Notes under the pieces: model-generated
The model's input: the letters and a program-made list of their open reading frames with translations, nothing else
The model's database searches: none
What the model was told of the DNA's origin: nothing
Source: B10-G9 sp963712165
GTDB taxonomy: Bacteria > Chloroflexota > Anaerolineae > Anaerolineales > UBA11858
Direction of reading: 5' to 3'
NCBI GenBank assembly: GCA_963712165.1
Contig: CAVQGY010000003.1
Coordinates: forward strand, 248,001 to 312,000
DNA: 64,000 nt
Shown: piece after piece, positions 16,142-24,497 of the stretch
Position numbering within the stretch: the stretch's first letter is position 1
Layout: the number at the start of each line of letters is the position of its first letter
Position numbers and translations under genes: made by a program

Positions 16142-16627
16142 TCATCCCCACAGCAGTAGGGCTGCACTTCCAGCCAGAAGGGGAATGACCAATCCCAAAC
16201 CCCAGCGGATGCTGGTAAATCTCCAACCCATGAAAGGGAGCTCAAAACTGATCGTTAGCAGTGATTGGGTAGACCAGCTGGTGATCAATGTGATCACAGC
16301 TGCCAGTCCAGCTCCTGCTTGGGACAGGATATCGATGATGGGAAAGACCACATAAGGGCCGCCGGGAAGAAGCATGCCCAGGAATTCGGAAGTAAGAATC
16401 CCTTTCCACCCCGAGTTGGGACCAATCCAGGAGACGATCAACTCTTGAGGTGAAAGCACATTCACAAATCCTACAATAATAAAAGCAAGGAAGATCAACA
16501 ACCCATTGGCGCGGATTGTTCTCCAACTCAACTCAAGGCCTTTTTTGAGTGTACCGGAACCCGCTCGCCAGCTGAAAATCAATAATATCCCTGCAATACA
16601 CCAGAGGATCAGGGTAGCAGAATTCAT
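16142..16627 (-). CDS. Half-permease, UPF0718/YraQ-like (second of pair)
   Basis: A 161-residue membrane protein with about four to five hydrophobic segments. A 'GMLLPGGPYVVFPIIDIL' motif near residue 85 is shared in form with the partner at 16624-17166 ('GGGLIPGGPYVYYPIAGALL'). The pair looks like two halves of a larger predicted permease family (UPF0718/YraQ/ArsP-like), in which one protein normally carries both inverted repeats. Its ATG overlaps the partner's stop by four bases. No substrate can be inferred; arsenic or organo-sulfur export is known only for distant members. Confidence 0.65.
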   Translation of the reverse strand: MNSATLILWCIAGILLIFSWRAGSGTLKKGLELSWRTIRANGLLIFLAFIIVGFVNVLSPQELIVSWIGPNSGWKGILTSEFLGMLLPGGPYVVFPIIDILSQAGAGLAAVITLITSWSTQSLLTISFELPFMGWRFTSIRWGLGLVIPLLAGSAALLLWG

Positions 16628-17166
16628 TTTTTAACTCCTTCCCGGATAGAAGCTATCTGGGACCCAAAGATCCATTCAACCAAGATCCCCAGCAGGGGAG
16701 GGATCAGGAAAGTGATCAGGTACCTTCGCAGTGTGATCGTTGGTCCAAGAATGGCGAACTCGTAAGGAATCCTTGAAATCGACCACAGATTCTTTGCGGA
16801 TACAAACGCGACCAGGACTCCTAACCCGGCTCCGGATGAAAGCAATGCGCCGGCAATTGGGTAATAGACATACGGACCTCCTGGTATTAACCCTCCTCCC
16901 AAACAAGCCAGCAGTATACCCGTTATTCCAGCTTCTCTTCCCAGCCAGCGAGTAATGAAGTCCTTTTTTACGAGAGCTTGCAGCAATCCTGCAGTAAGAA
17001 ATGCCCCCACAAGCAAGATACTCTCACGGCCAAGGATCTTGATGCCCGATGTGATTCCTTCTTGAACTGCGGGCCAACCTTCCTGGGAATAAGCAAATAA
17101 CCCAAGGATTAAGATCACTACTGAAAGTAAGACCTGTACCCAATATTTCTCGAGGAATGATTTCAT
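16624..17166 (-). CDS. Half-permease, UPF0718/YraQ-like (first of pair)
   Basis: A 180-residue membrane protein with about five hydrophobic segments and the motif 'GGGLIPGGPYVYYPIAGALLSSGAG' near 110. It starts five bases after the histidine kinase stop and overlaps the second half-permease, so these are the last genes of a five-gene minus-strand operon headed by the response regulator-CpaE gene. Its pairing with a similar half-size protein suggests a heterodimeric carrier. Function unassigned. Confidence 0.65.
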   Translation of the reverse strand: MKSFLEKYWVQVLLSVVILILGLFAYSQEGWPAVQEGITSGIKILGRESILLVGAFLTAGLLQALVKKDFITRWLGREAGITGILLACLGGGLIPGGPYVYYPIAGALLSSGAGLGVLVAFVSAKNLWSISRIPYEFAILGPTITLRRYLITFLIPPLLGILVEWIFGSQIASIREGVKK

Positions 17167-17171
17167 GGACG

Positions 17172-18365
17172 CTAAATATCGTAGGGCAGGGTGACCGTAA
17201 AGGTTGTCCCTACATTCTCCTCACTTGTGAATGAGATTTCTCCGCCATGATCGATGATGATCTGTTTTACTACAGCCAGTCCCAAGCCTGTCCCAGGCAC
17301 CTGGTCTCTATGGCTTCTGACCCGGTAGAATTTTTTGAAGATCTGATTGACCTCATCTTCAGGGATTCCCAATCCTGTGTCAGATATGGAAATGATGAGT
17401 TTGTTATCTTTCGCCTTCGCCCGCAAATTGATCTCACCACCTTCATGATTATATTTGATCGCGTTGCTGAGCAGATTGATCATGGCTTGCTTGAGTTGTT
17501 TTCTATCGCCCAAAATACGAGGCAGGGATTCAGGAAGGTCGAGATCAAATGTGATCGCTTGCCCCTTGGTATCCGGGTAGAAAATATCGTGGCACTCGAT
17601 CAGCAACTCCCTGATATTAAATTCGCTTACAGTATATTGTTTCCTGCCGGACTGCAGCCTGGCCAGATCAAGGAAAGAGGAGGACATTTCTGAGAGGGCT
17701 TCGATCTCTGCTTCCATGATATCGATCATCTTCTTCTTTTGGGCATCATCTACTCGATTGCTTTTCAATAAATGGGCGGCAGCGTTTAAAGCGCTAAGGG
17801 GTGTTCTGATTTGATGAACAAATTCACCGATCAGATCGGATTGGTGGAATAATCGCGAATTTTCAATAGCTACGGTTGCCTGGGCTCCTAGCGCAAGAAG
17901 GACATCCTGATCCTCTTTTGTGAATTTTCCCCCCCTCTTGTTGATAACTTCAAGGACCCCGATCACTTTGCCTTTTGACATCAAAGGAATACCCAGGAGT
18001 GAGCTGCAGGTGATATTGGTTATGGTCTGAATGGAATCAAAGTGCCTTTTATCCTTCTGGGGATCGTCTACAATGATGGGTTTTTGGTTATTGACGATCC
18101 AGCCAGCGATGCTTTCCTCGAGTGGGACAATGACACCGCGGTGCAGTTGTGTGTCCAGATTGGTAGCCGCTTGAAAATAGAGGGTGTTCTTTGCGGGATC
18201 GAACATTAATATAGATGCTTCTTCCGCATCGGAGATCTGGCTGGCTGCAGTGACGATCTTGGAAAGGAGAATGTTCAGATCCAGCTCCGATGCCAGATCG
18301 CAGGAGATATTGATCAATTTCTGATAGCTGTCAAGCATCATTGGTTGATTATTTTTTTTCTTCAT
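17172..18365 (-). CDS. GAF-domain sensor histidine kinase
   Basis: A 397-residue cytoplasmic histidine kinase without membrane segments. A GAF domain occupies about 15-165 ('INISCDLASELDLNILLSKIVTAAS ... SIAGWIVNNQKPIIVDDP ... VIGVLEVINKR'). The HisKA box 'HQIRTPLSALNAAAHLL' puts the phospho-acceptor His near 183. The ATPase domain has N box 'NLLSNAIKYNHEGG', G1 'SDTGLGIPEDE', F 'IFKKFYR' and G2 'GTGLGLAVVKQII'. Start set at ATG 18365, after AAAGGTG, overlapping the sir2 stop by 17 bases. The response regulator two genes upstream is a natural partner. Confidence 0.88.
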   Translation of the reverse strand: MKKKNNQPMMLDSYQKLINISCDLASELDLNILLSKIVTAASQISDAEEASILMFDPAKNTLYFQAATNLDTQLHRGVIVPLEESIAGWIVNNQKPIIVDDPQKDKRHFDSIQTITNITCSSLLGIPLMSKGKVIGVLEVINKRGGKFTKEDQDVLLALGAQATVAIENSRLFHQSDLIGEFVHQIRTPLSALNAAAHLLKSNRVDDAQKKKMIDIMEAEIEALSEMSSSFLDLARLQSGRKQYTVSEFNIRELLIECHDIFYPDTKGQAITFDLDLPESLPRILGDRKQLKQAMINLLSNAIKYNHEGGEINLRAKAKDNKLIISISDTGLGIPEDEVNQIFKKFYRVRSHRDQVPGTGLGLAVVKQIIIDHGGEISFTSEENVGTTFTVTLPYDI

Positions 18366-19137
18366 AGAGCACCTTTTCAACAATCCGTGGAAGGATTTCC
18401 TCTAAATCTCCCAGGATAGCTATGTCTGCCAGATGATTGAGATGTGTATCGGTCCGGTTCAAAATGATGAGTTTTGCTCCCCTGCCAAGGGCCAGCAGCG
18501 GAAGGTCGCAGACCGGTGTTACTGTCAGGGTCGACCCTAGGACAAGCATCAGATCACAAGCCAGCACTTCTTCCCGAGCTTGTTTCCAGGAGTGGGCTGG
18601 CAGTTGTTCTTCGTAGAGGATGATATCCGGTTTGAGAAGGTTTCCACACTGCGGGCAGTGAGGGTTTTCACCCTTATCAAGGAAATCCTCCATGAACTGA
18701 TCTGTAGCACGGATCTGCTCATAACATCCCAGACAGGTCAGTGTTTGGAAGGTTCCATGCACCTCAACAACTTTGCTGGATCCTGCTTTTTGATGGAGGG
18801 CATCTATATTTTGGGTGACCACTGATTTTAAGTGATTGCCTTCTTCCAGCTGCGCCAGGGCGAGATGAGCAGGATTCGGCTCAGCCAAGAACAGGCTCTT
18901 CACAAAGGGTCGGATCCATTCATAGAAGCGCATCGGGTAATAGCGAAATGCACTTAATGAAGCAACTTCCATTGGGGAATACTTATTCCAGAGTCCACTG
19001 CCAGGTGAGCGGAAATCAGGGATTCCAGAAGGTGTTGAGATACCAGCCCCAGTCAGGGCGATAGGATATTTTGCTTCTTTAATGAGTTGGCTGGCTTTCT
19101 GGATGGTGATGTTCCCATCCGGGCCGGAGAGATCCAT
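18349..19137 (-). CDS. cobB: Sir2-family NAD-dependent protein deacylase
   Basis: A 262-residue sirtuin. NAD-binding 'ALTGAGISTPSGIPDFRSPGSGLW' lies at about 27-50, 'TQNIDALHQKAG' near 108, the catalytic histidine in 'VEVHGTF' near 125, and a four-cysteine zinc site ('CLGC' near 133 and 'CPQC' near 160). 'GSTLTVTPV' and 'IILNRTDT' complete the Rossmann domain. It removes acyl groups from lysines at the cost of NAD. It lies four bases after the RR-CpaE gene and overlaps the histidine kinase, an unusual company for a sirtuin that hints at a signalling link; that link is inference. Confidence 0.93.
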   Translation of the reverse strand: MDLSGPDGNITIQKASQLIKEAKYPIALTGAGISTPSGIPDFRSPGSGLWNKYSPMEVASLSAFRYYPMRFYEWIRPFVKSLFLAEPNPAHLALAQLEEGNHLKSVVTQNIDALHQKAGSSKVVEVHGTFQTLTCLGCYEQIRATDQFMEDFLDKGENPHCPQCGNLLKPDIILYEEQLPAHSWKQAREEVLACDLMLVLGSTLTVTPVCDLPLLALGRGAKLIILNRTDTHLNHLADIAILGDLEEILPRIVEKVLYEEKK

Positions 19138-19141
19138 ACGA

Positions 19142-20278
19142 TTAACCGAGAATCAATTGGGCTAAATCGCGGAATTGATCAGCGGTCAAGTTGTCAACTG
19201 TCCGCAGGATCATAGGGGTTTTAGTAACCGCTGACTGATAGGCCATTTCTGGGACAGGCGTGAAGATCTGGTCAATTTTCCTTTCCAGCAGGTTCTCAGC
19301 CTGTTCCCAGCTAAGCTGGACACCGGAACGCTGCCGGCTGATCAGGGTTGTTATAAAGCGCCCCTCTCCAATTCCGCTATTTATCAGGTCCTGCATCAAA
19401 ATCCTGGTCTGAGTGATATTGCCGGGGCTTGGCTCAAGGCAGATCAGGATCTTGTCACACTCGGGAAGCACCGAGGTCGTAACGGGGGTGAGAGAAGGAC
19501 CCAGATCAAGAATGATGTAATCAGCTGTTGTCTGTAAAGCAAGTGCAATTTGACGGAATTGATCAATTGATTTCAAGTACTTTGATTCAGACGGCTGATA
19601 AGGTGAGAGGAGAGTTATTATGCCAGATTTGTGTGAGATCAGGGCATCTTCTAGCAGCAGGGAGAGATCACCCTCCTCCTCCAGCAATTTGATCATCCCG
19701 CTGGTATTCTGCATATCCAGGTCCATGCTGATCGTTCCCTGGCCGGGTCTGAAATCACTCAGCAGGACATCTTGTCCCGACTGTTTGTGCATTTCTATTG
19801 CCAAATTAGTGGCTAATGTGGAGACGCCGATACCACCTTTTGCAGATAACAAGCCGATCAGTTTCCCCTTCTTTTGGACGTCAGCTCCACTGCTGCCTAC
19901 GCGGTGAGGTGATCTCTTGAGGACGGAGTTGACCTGCGCGAATAATTCTCTCGGCCTGGCGGGTTTTGTGATATACGCATCAGCTCCAGCTTCTAGGCCT
20001 TCTACTTTGTCGTCTACCTGGCTGCGGGCAGTGAACATGATGATCGGAATGGTTTCAGTCTTGGGATTTGAACGAATGGCGCGGGCGATATCATATCCGC
20101 TGACATCAGGTATCATGACGTCCAGCAGGATCAGATCTGGGATCTCTTTCTCGGCCAGGGCAAGGCCCTTGTCCCCCGTAGTAGAGGCCAGGATCCGGAA
20201 ACCTTTCCTCTCCAACATGATCCCAACCAGTTTTAGGGTATCAATATCATCATCGATGATCAAGATCGTTTGAGCCAT
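19142..20278 (-). CDS. Response regulator fused to CpaE/MinD-type ATPase
   Basis: A 378-residue protein. Residues 1-120 are a receiver domain: acidic 'DDD' near 9, phospho-acceptor Asp in 'LLDVMIPDVSGYD' near 52, Thr in 'MFTAR' near 82 and Lys in 'ITKPARPRELF' near 104. Residues 140-378 are a MinD/ParA-like ATPase with the deviant Walker A 'AKGGIGVSTLATNL' near 145, 'LSDFRPGQG' and 'ILDLGPS'. This is the layout of CpaE, which localises pilus or Tad machinery. No pilus genes are visible nearby. ATG 20278 follows an AAGG site. It heads the operon with Sir2, histidine kinase and half-permeases. Confidence 0.88.
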   Translation of the reverse strand: MAQTILIIDDDIDTLKLVGIMLERKGFRILASTTGDKGLALAEKEIPDLILLDVMIPDVSGYDIARAIRSNPKTETIPIIMFTARSQVDDKVEGLEAGADAYITKPARPRELFAQVNSVLKRSPHRVGSSGADVQKKGKLIGLLSAKGGIGVSTLATNLAIEMHKQSGQDVLLSDFRPGQGTISMDLDMQNTSGMIKLLEEEGDLSLLLEDALISHKSGIITLLSPYQPSESKYLKSIDQFRQIALALQTTADYIILDLGPSLTPVTTSVLPECDKILICLEPSPGNITQTRILMQDLINSGIGEGRFITTLISRQRSGVQLSWEQAENLLERKIDQIFTPVPEMAYQSAVTKTPMILRTVDNLTADQFRDLAQLILG

Positions 20279-20300
20279 AACCAACCTTAGTGCGACAAAG

Positions 20301-20329
20301 TTGCCTGTTAATAAAATATACCATATATT
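20301..20329 (+). promoter_or_regulatory. Promoter of tilS
   Basis: TTGCCT (20301-20306), 17 bases, TATATT (20324-20329). A TATAAT overlaps it at 20329-20334. Either -10 puts the transcript start within a few bases of the tilS ATG (20341), and no ribosome site precedes that ATG, so the mRNA may be leaderless. Confidence 0.55.
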
Positions 20330-20340
20330 ATAATTGTGAA

Positions 20341-21759
20341 ATGTTATTCAAATCCCTTGAGCAAATCCTCCCTGTTATTGAACCCCCAATTATCGTAGGT
20401 GTATCCGGTGGAGTTGATAGCATGGCCCTCCTGCATGCGATGGTTGAAAATGATTACGCTCCGATAGCGGCTCATTACAACCATCAATTACGGGATGAAT
20501 CTGATCTGGAAGCAGAGTTTGTTAAGAACTACTGTTTGAATGCAGGTGTACCCTTCCGTGATGGATCTGGTGATGTCCGTGGATATGCCGAAGAGAACAG
20601 CCTTTCCATTGAAGAGGCTGGCAGGATCTTGCGCTACCAGTTCCTGTTCGATGTTGCGGTAAAAGAAGGTGCAGGTGCTGTGGCGGTCGCCCATCATGCA
20701 GATGACCAGATCGAGACCGTTATGATGAATTTATTAAGGGGAGCGGGAACAAGAGGGCTATCTGGCATGAAGGCGATCAGCGTACCCAATCCTTGGAGTG
20801 ATGACATCCCTGTAATCCGGCCTTTTCTGGAAGTGGATAAGGTGGATCTGATAGCTTATCATTCGGAGAACCAATTACCAGTGATAGTTGATGGCTCAAA
20901 TGAGGATCAAACCTATTTCCGCAATAAGATCAGGCATACTTTGATTCCTAACCTCGAATCCCTCAGACCTGGTGTTCGCCAACGGCTGCTTCAAACTGCC
21001 CAAATCGTGGGAGCAGAGGATCAAGCGCTGGATTATTTTACTGAATTAGCCTGGAAGGCTTGCCTTTCCAGCCAGGGAGGAAGTTACCTTCAACTCTTGC
21101 GGGATGAACTTTTGGAGTATCCAGTAGCCATTCAGCGAAGGATCTTCCAAAAAGCGTTAAAGATCCTCCGTCCTGAGTTCCAGGAGCTCAGTTTCTTACA
21201 TGTTGAGGCGGCCCTGGATTTTTTTCGGGACCCTACACGAAAGTCTGCTAATTGGGTTGCCAAGGTCAATCTGTCCCAATCTCCCCGCAAGATGGTTCTC
21301 TCGACCTGGGAAACTGATCTCGTCAAGGACCAATTCCCCCAGCTTATTGACCAGCAGGAAATCAACCTTGGTGACCCAGGCGAAAAAGACCTGGGTAATG
21401 GATGGGTCTTGATTATTCGCGCGGTTGATTACATACCCGGGCAATGTGAGGGAATGGAAATTCCAGGAGAGGATTTAATGGTTTGGGTGGACAGGGAGGT
21501 GATCACCAGCGGGTGTGTGCTCCGTGTCAGACAGGAAGGTGACCTGATCCAACCTCTGGGTATGGGTGGGAAATCGATCAAGGTTACTGATCTGATGATC
21601 AATGAAAAAATCCCTGCTCCGTACCGGGCAGATTGGCCAGTGGTTGCCGGGGAAAGCAGTGTTCTATGGGTGCCGGGTGGACGATTGAGCAGGAATGCCC
21701 GGATCACAAATGATACTCAGTCTGTGTTGGAATTCAGGTTTGTGCGCCGCAAGCTCTAG
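20341..21759 (+). CDS. tilS: tRNA(Ile)-lysidine synthase
   Basis: A 472-residue TilS, which modifies C34 of the CAU anticodon of tRNA-Ile to lysidine using ATP and lysine. The PP-loop 'VSGGVDSMALLH' lies at about 20-31, 'AHYNHQLRDESDLEAEFV' near 50 and 'VAHHADDQIETVMMNLLRGAGTRGLSGM' near 115, all TilS-diagnostic. A C-terminal TilS_C domain ('LRVRQEGDLIQPLGMGGKSIKVTDLMINEKIP', near 395) is present, so it is the full-length form. Start at ATG 20341 where homology begins; 17 extra upstream codons are possible but overlap the promoter. It converges with the recombinase-like gene. Confidence 0.95.
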   Translation: MLFKSLEQILPVIEPPIIVGVSGGVDSMALLHAMVENDYAPIAAHYNHQLRDESDLEAEFVKNYCLNAGVPFRDGSGDVRGYAEENSLSIEEAGRILRYQFLFDVAVKEGAGAVAVAHHADDQIETVMMNLLRGAGTRGLSGMKAISVPNPWSDDIPVIRPFLEVDKVDLIAYHSENQLPVIVDGSNEDQTYFRNKIRHTLIPNLESLRPGVRQRLLQTAQIVGAEDQALDYFTELAWKACLSSQGGSYLQLLRDELLEYPVAIQRRIFQKALKILRPEFQELSFLHVEAALDFFRDPTRKSANWVAKVNLSQSPRKMVLSTWETDLVKDQFPQLIDQQEINLGDPGEKDLGNGWVLIIRAVDYIPGQCEGMEIPGEDLMVWVDREVITSGCVLRVRQEGDLIQPLGMGGKSIKVTDLMINEKIPAPYRADWPVVAGESSVLWVPGGRLSRNARITNDTQSVLEFRFVRRKL

Positions 21760-21770
21760 TTCGTTTACTC

Positions 21771-22703
21771 TTACCCTGAATTTCCCTCATCTTCGGTATT
21801 TTTATCCGGGCTGGCATCGCGGCTGAGAGTGTGCAATTTCCGGCTAACTTCCCGCCATTGAACCTCAGATATGCCCAATTTTTGGCGGATCTTATTGGGC
21901 TCCATACCGGAATTCCAATCCAAAACACCAGCAGTCCAACGGCACATCGAGAAAGAAACCCTTTTTCCGATTCCGGCATCTTTGCCCAGGTCCTCAAGCA
22001 CATACTCAAGCATCCTCGCTGACCAGGGAAAGAGCTTGTCCACGAGCGAGTGATGGGTTTTGTATTCCAGGTAGGAAGATATCCAGTCATCGCTGAGGAC
22101 CAGCTTTCTCTCTTTATACCGATTTTTTGGACTGGCGTAGCGAATAAAGACAAGGGGACCTTCAGGAGCATCGAGTTGGATATGATTGGGACTCAGCGAG
22201 AGACATTCTCCCTTTTTGATGCCTGTTTCGAGCAGTAATTTAAAGAGCAGATAAGATCTGAAGTCTGGATCGGGATTTACCCGGTAGGCAAGTGCTGTTT
22301 CCATGATCCTGTCTATTTCAGCCTGGGTAAGCACTTCAGGAAGGGGGCTGCGGACAGACTTCTGGACTACTTTTTCGGAAGGGTTGCTAGCGATCGCACC
22401 TCCCTCGTGGAGCCAGCGGAAGAATGATTTCAGGGATGTGATCCTGCGGGCAAGTGTTTTTGGGCTGCAGGGAACGTCCCGCTCATGCTGCATCCAGCGT
22501 AAAAAATTGTTCAGATCAGCCAGGTTGATCTCACCGACCTGCCGATCTGGCGGTAAGTAGGATGCCAGCAACCGCAGATCCCCCAAAAAGGCTGTTACTG
22601 TATGGGGAGAGCTGCCCTGATCTACCAGATAGATTTCCCAAGCCTGTAAGGAAGGAGGCAAGGTTACACGGGAATGAATATGAGCAGTTGACTCGCTGAT
22701 CAT
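21771..22703 (-). CDS. Tyrosine-recombinase-like protein, catalytically degenerate
   Basis: A 310-residue protein with the two-domain layout of XerC/XerD: a core-binding SAM-like domain at about 15-105 ('AWEIYLVDQGSSPHTVTAFLGDLRLLASYL ... LARRITSLKSFFRWL') and a catalytic-like domain at 120-290. The active-site positions are eroded. Box I, normally 'TGLRISEL', reads 'TGIKKGECL', so Arg is Lys. Box II, normally 'HxLRH', reads 'SFSMCRW', with the His gone. The region of the nucleophilic Tyr ('LGISEVQWREVSRKL') has no tyrosine. It may bind DNA without cutting it. It stands between convergent tilS and the lipoprotein gene and shows no frameshift, so it seems to be a maintained gene. Confidence 0.75.
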   Translation of the reverse strand: MISESTAHIHSRVTLPPSLQAWEIYLVDQGSSPHTVTAFLGDLRLLASYLPPDRQVGEINLADLNNFLRWMQHERDVPCSPKTLARRITSLKSFFRWLHEGGAIASNPSEKVVQKSVRSPLPEVLTQAEIDRIMETALAYRVNPDPDFRSYLLFKLLLETGIKKGECLSLSPNHIQLDAPEGPLVFIRYASPKNRYKERKLVLSDDWISSYLEYKTHHSLVDKLFPWSARMLEYVLEDLGKDAGIGKRVSFSMCRWTAGVLDWNSGMEPNKIRQKLGISEVQWREVSRKLHTLSRDASPDKNTEDEGNSG

Positions 22704-22779
22704 TGCTGGTTTCCTTTCGTATAGCCAATACTCATAGTTTACACGAGTCCCAGAAAGGTGTCAATAGACAGTGAAAGTC

Positions 22780-23649
22780 CTATGGATTTTGGAGGGTCAC
22801 AGTTCCGGCCCTGGTCTCGATCGTGAAGGTCAGCCGTGGTCCCTGGCCTTCCAGGAAATAATCATCACCGGCTTGCTGCCAATCACCGCTGGTGATCACC
22901 TTGGATAGGGGACCTTCGAAGTTGACCTCAGCGGGCACTCCGTCTGGAACGGAGATCACTAACCTGCTGATGCCGGTTTCAATGAATATGGAAGCATCTC
23001 TCTGCAGCAGACCAGAAAAATCCAGGGTGTAATTTCCGGCCCCACTCTGGAAGATCATGGTTTGGAAGTTTGCGTTGCCCAGTTTCTCCATATTGATATT
23101 GGATGCGCCCGTTTCGTAGCGGAAGGCATTCATGATTTCCGTATTCGGGGTAGAAAATTTGAGCTTTACGGTAGCTGCGCCGTCAGCGATGTGGAGGTCT
23201 TGAATTGCCAAACCGCCAAATTCAAAATCTCCACTATAACCACCAGCTTTTATGTCCAATTCGATGGGCACACTCCTGATGGCCAGACTCCACTCATTCT
23301 TGATGGTTTCATTAATGGTCGGGACGGCATTGAGTTTGAGGTTGCCCTGCTTGAGGGATACACTGTACTCATCCACGGTAACCTCGGGTTTGAAATCAGA
23401 GACATTATATGTAGCAGTCCCTGAGACCAGATCGGACCCGGAATTTGGAAGCAGGGTCATTTTACCGGCTCCAAAAGAAAGATTGAGATTAAGTGGAATG
23501 GGGATATTTGGAACCGGTACTTGAACCATTTCCGTCACCATCGGTCCGGTCTTTTGCTCGGTTTTAAATGGCAGTTCAATGCCGATACCGCAGCCGGAAG
23601 TGAACAGGATAAGCCCAAGAAGAAGAACAAGGCGAATTTGGATTTTCAT
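22780..23649 (-). CDS. Secreted toast-rack-type lipoprotein
   Basis: A 289-residue lipoprotein with signal peptide and lipobox 'TSGC' near residue 20. The mature part is beta-rich with repeated short strands and no long helices. 'FGAGKMTLLPNSGSDLVSGTATYN' and the C-terminal 'FIETGISRLVISVPDGVPAEVNFEGPLSKV' resemble toast-rack/DUF4097-like adhesive beta-solenoid domains found with envelope-stress proteins. ATG 23649 follows GAGGAGTTTG. It is 62 bases downstream of the SanA-like gene on the same strand and could be co-transcribed. Function unknown. Confidence 0.72.
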   Translation of the reverse strand: MKIQIRLVLLLGLILFTSGCGIGIELPFKTEQKTGPMVTEMVQVPVPNIPIPLNLNLSFGAGKMTLLPNSGSDLVSGTATYNVSDFKPEVTVDEYSVSLKQGNLKLNAVPTINETIKNEWSLAIRSVPIELDIKAGGYSGDFEFGGLAIQDLHIADGAATVKLKFSTPNTEIMNAFRYETGASNINMEKLGNANFQTMIFQSGAGNYTLDFSGLLQRDASIFIETGISRLVISVPDGVPAEVNFEGPLSKVITSGDWQQAGDDYFLEGQGPRLTFTIETRAGTVTLQNP

Positions 23650-23710
23650 GGTCAAACTCCTCAGCCAGATGGCTGATAATCTACAATAGGCTTATTTAAC
23701 AGTGCAGGAT

Positions 23711-24382
23711 TCATTCCAAAGGGAAGATAGGTTCTTTTTCACCCAGGACAGGTTCTGGGTGGGTCAGATGGACCTGGATGAACGCAACCAGGCTGGCCAG
23801 GATTTCGCGGATCTTCCAGAAACCCTCATCCCGGTAGGATCGGATATCTGCATCTACACCGAAGGTTTCCAAACCGAGAACACTGCAAGTGTACAGAGCC
23901 CTGGGAAGGTGAAATTGTTGAGTCACGAGAATAGCTTGATCCAGCTGGAAGATCGCTCCCGCACGGTAGCAGGTATCATAGGTCCTGCGTCCTGCATAAT
24001 CAAGGACGATATCCTCTTCGGGCATCCCCAGTTCCAGGGCGAAGGATTTCATCGCTCCTGGCTCGTTATAATAGATAAAACGATTATCACCGCTCATGAG
24101 GATTTTTTCTACTTTACCAGACTGATAGAGATCAACAGCTGTTGAGACGCGGTCTTTCAGGACCGTGGTTGGGGCTCCGCTTGAAGTCAACCCGGCTCCA
24201 AAAACGATAGCAGCCCTAACGGGTGGCACGTTTTCGGCTGAATAGGTCTTTTTTCCAGCCAGCGAGACCATGATCAACCGCGGCAGGGTCACCAGCACGA
24301 TGATCAGCAGGAGGATAGAGAATATTAGCATTTTGGGTCGCTTTCTAAACACGCCCGCATTGTACCACTTCTTTCTAAGCAA
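23711..24382 (-). CDS. SanA/YdcF-like DUF218 envelope protein
   Basis: A 223-residue protein with one N-terminal membrane anchor (about 18-42) and a DUF218 domain. 'AAIVFGAGLTSSGAPTTVLKDRVSTAVDLYQSGKVEKILMSGDN' and 'MKSFALELGMPEEDIVLDYAGRRTYDTCYRAGAIF' are the SanA-type signature, followed by 'ILVTQQFHLPRALYTC'. Family members act outside the membrane in cell-envelope maintenance; SanA is linked to vancomycin resistance in enterics. The start is not certain: a second ATG lies 17 codons in. It heads a two-gene unit with the lipoprotein. Confidence 0.82.
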   Translation of the reverse strand: MLRKKWYNAGVFRKRPKMLIFSILLLIIVLVTLPRLIMVSLAGKKTYSAENVPPVRAAIVFGAGLTSSGAPTTVLKDRVSTAVDLYQSGKVEKILMSGDNRFIYYNEPGAMKSFALELGMPEEDIVLDYAGRRTYDTCYRAGAIFQLDQAILVTQQFHLPRALYTCSVLGLETFGVDADIRSYRDEGFWKIREILASLVAFIQVHLTHPEPVLGEKEPIFPLE

Positions 24383-24452
24383 TAGTTTGTGGTTTGAGTG
24401 AAGCGTGTTCTATGCAAATTGAAGCCCTTAGGCGATTGTCAGATCAAAAAAA

Positions 24453-24478
24453 AGAAGCCAGGTAAATACCTGGCTTCT
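24453..24478 (-). terminator. Terminator of the phosphonate-type ABC operon
   Basis: An 11-bp perfect stem (24453-24463 with 24468-24478) with a 4-base loop. On the minus strand it is followed by eight U, 20 bases after the phnE-like stop codon. Confidence 0.9.
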
Positions 24479-24497
24479 CTTATTTATCAGCCGATCC

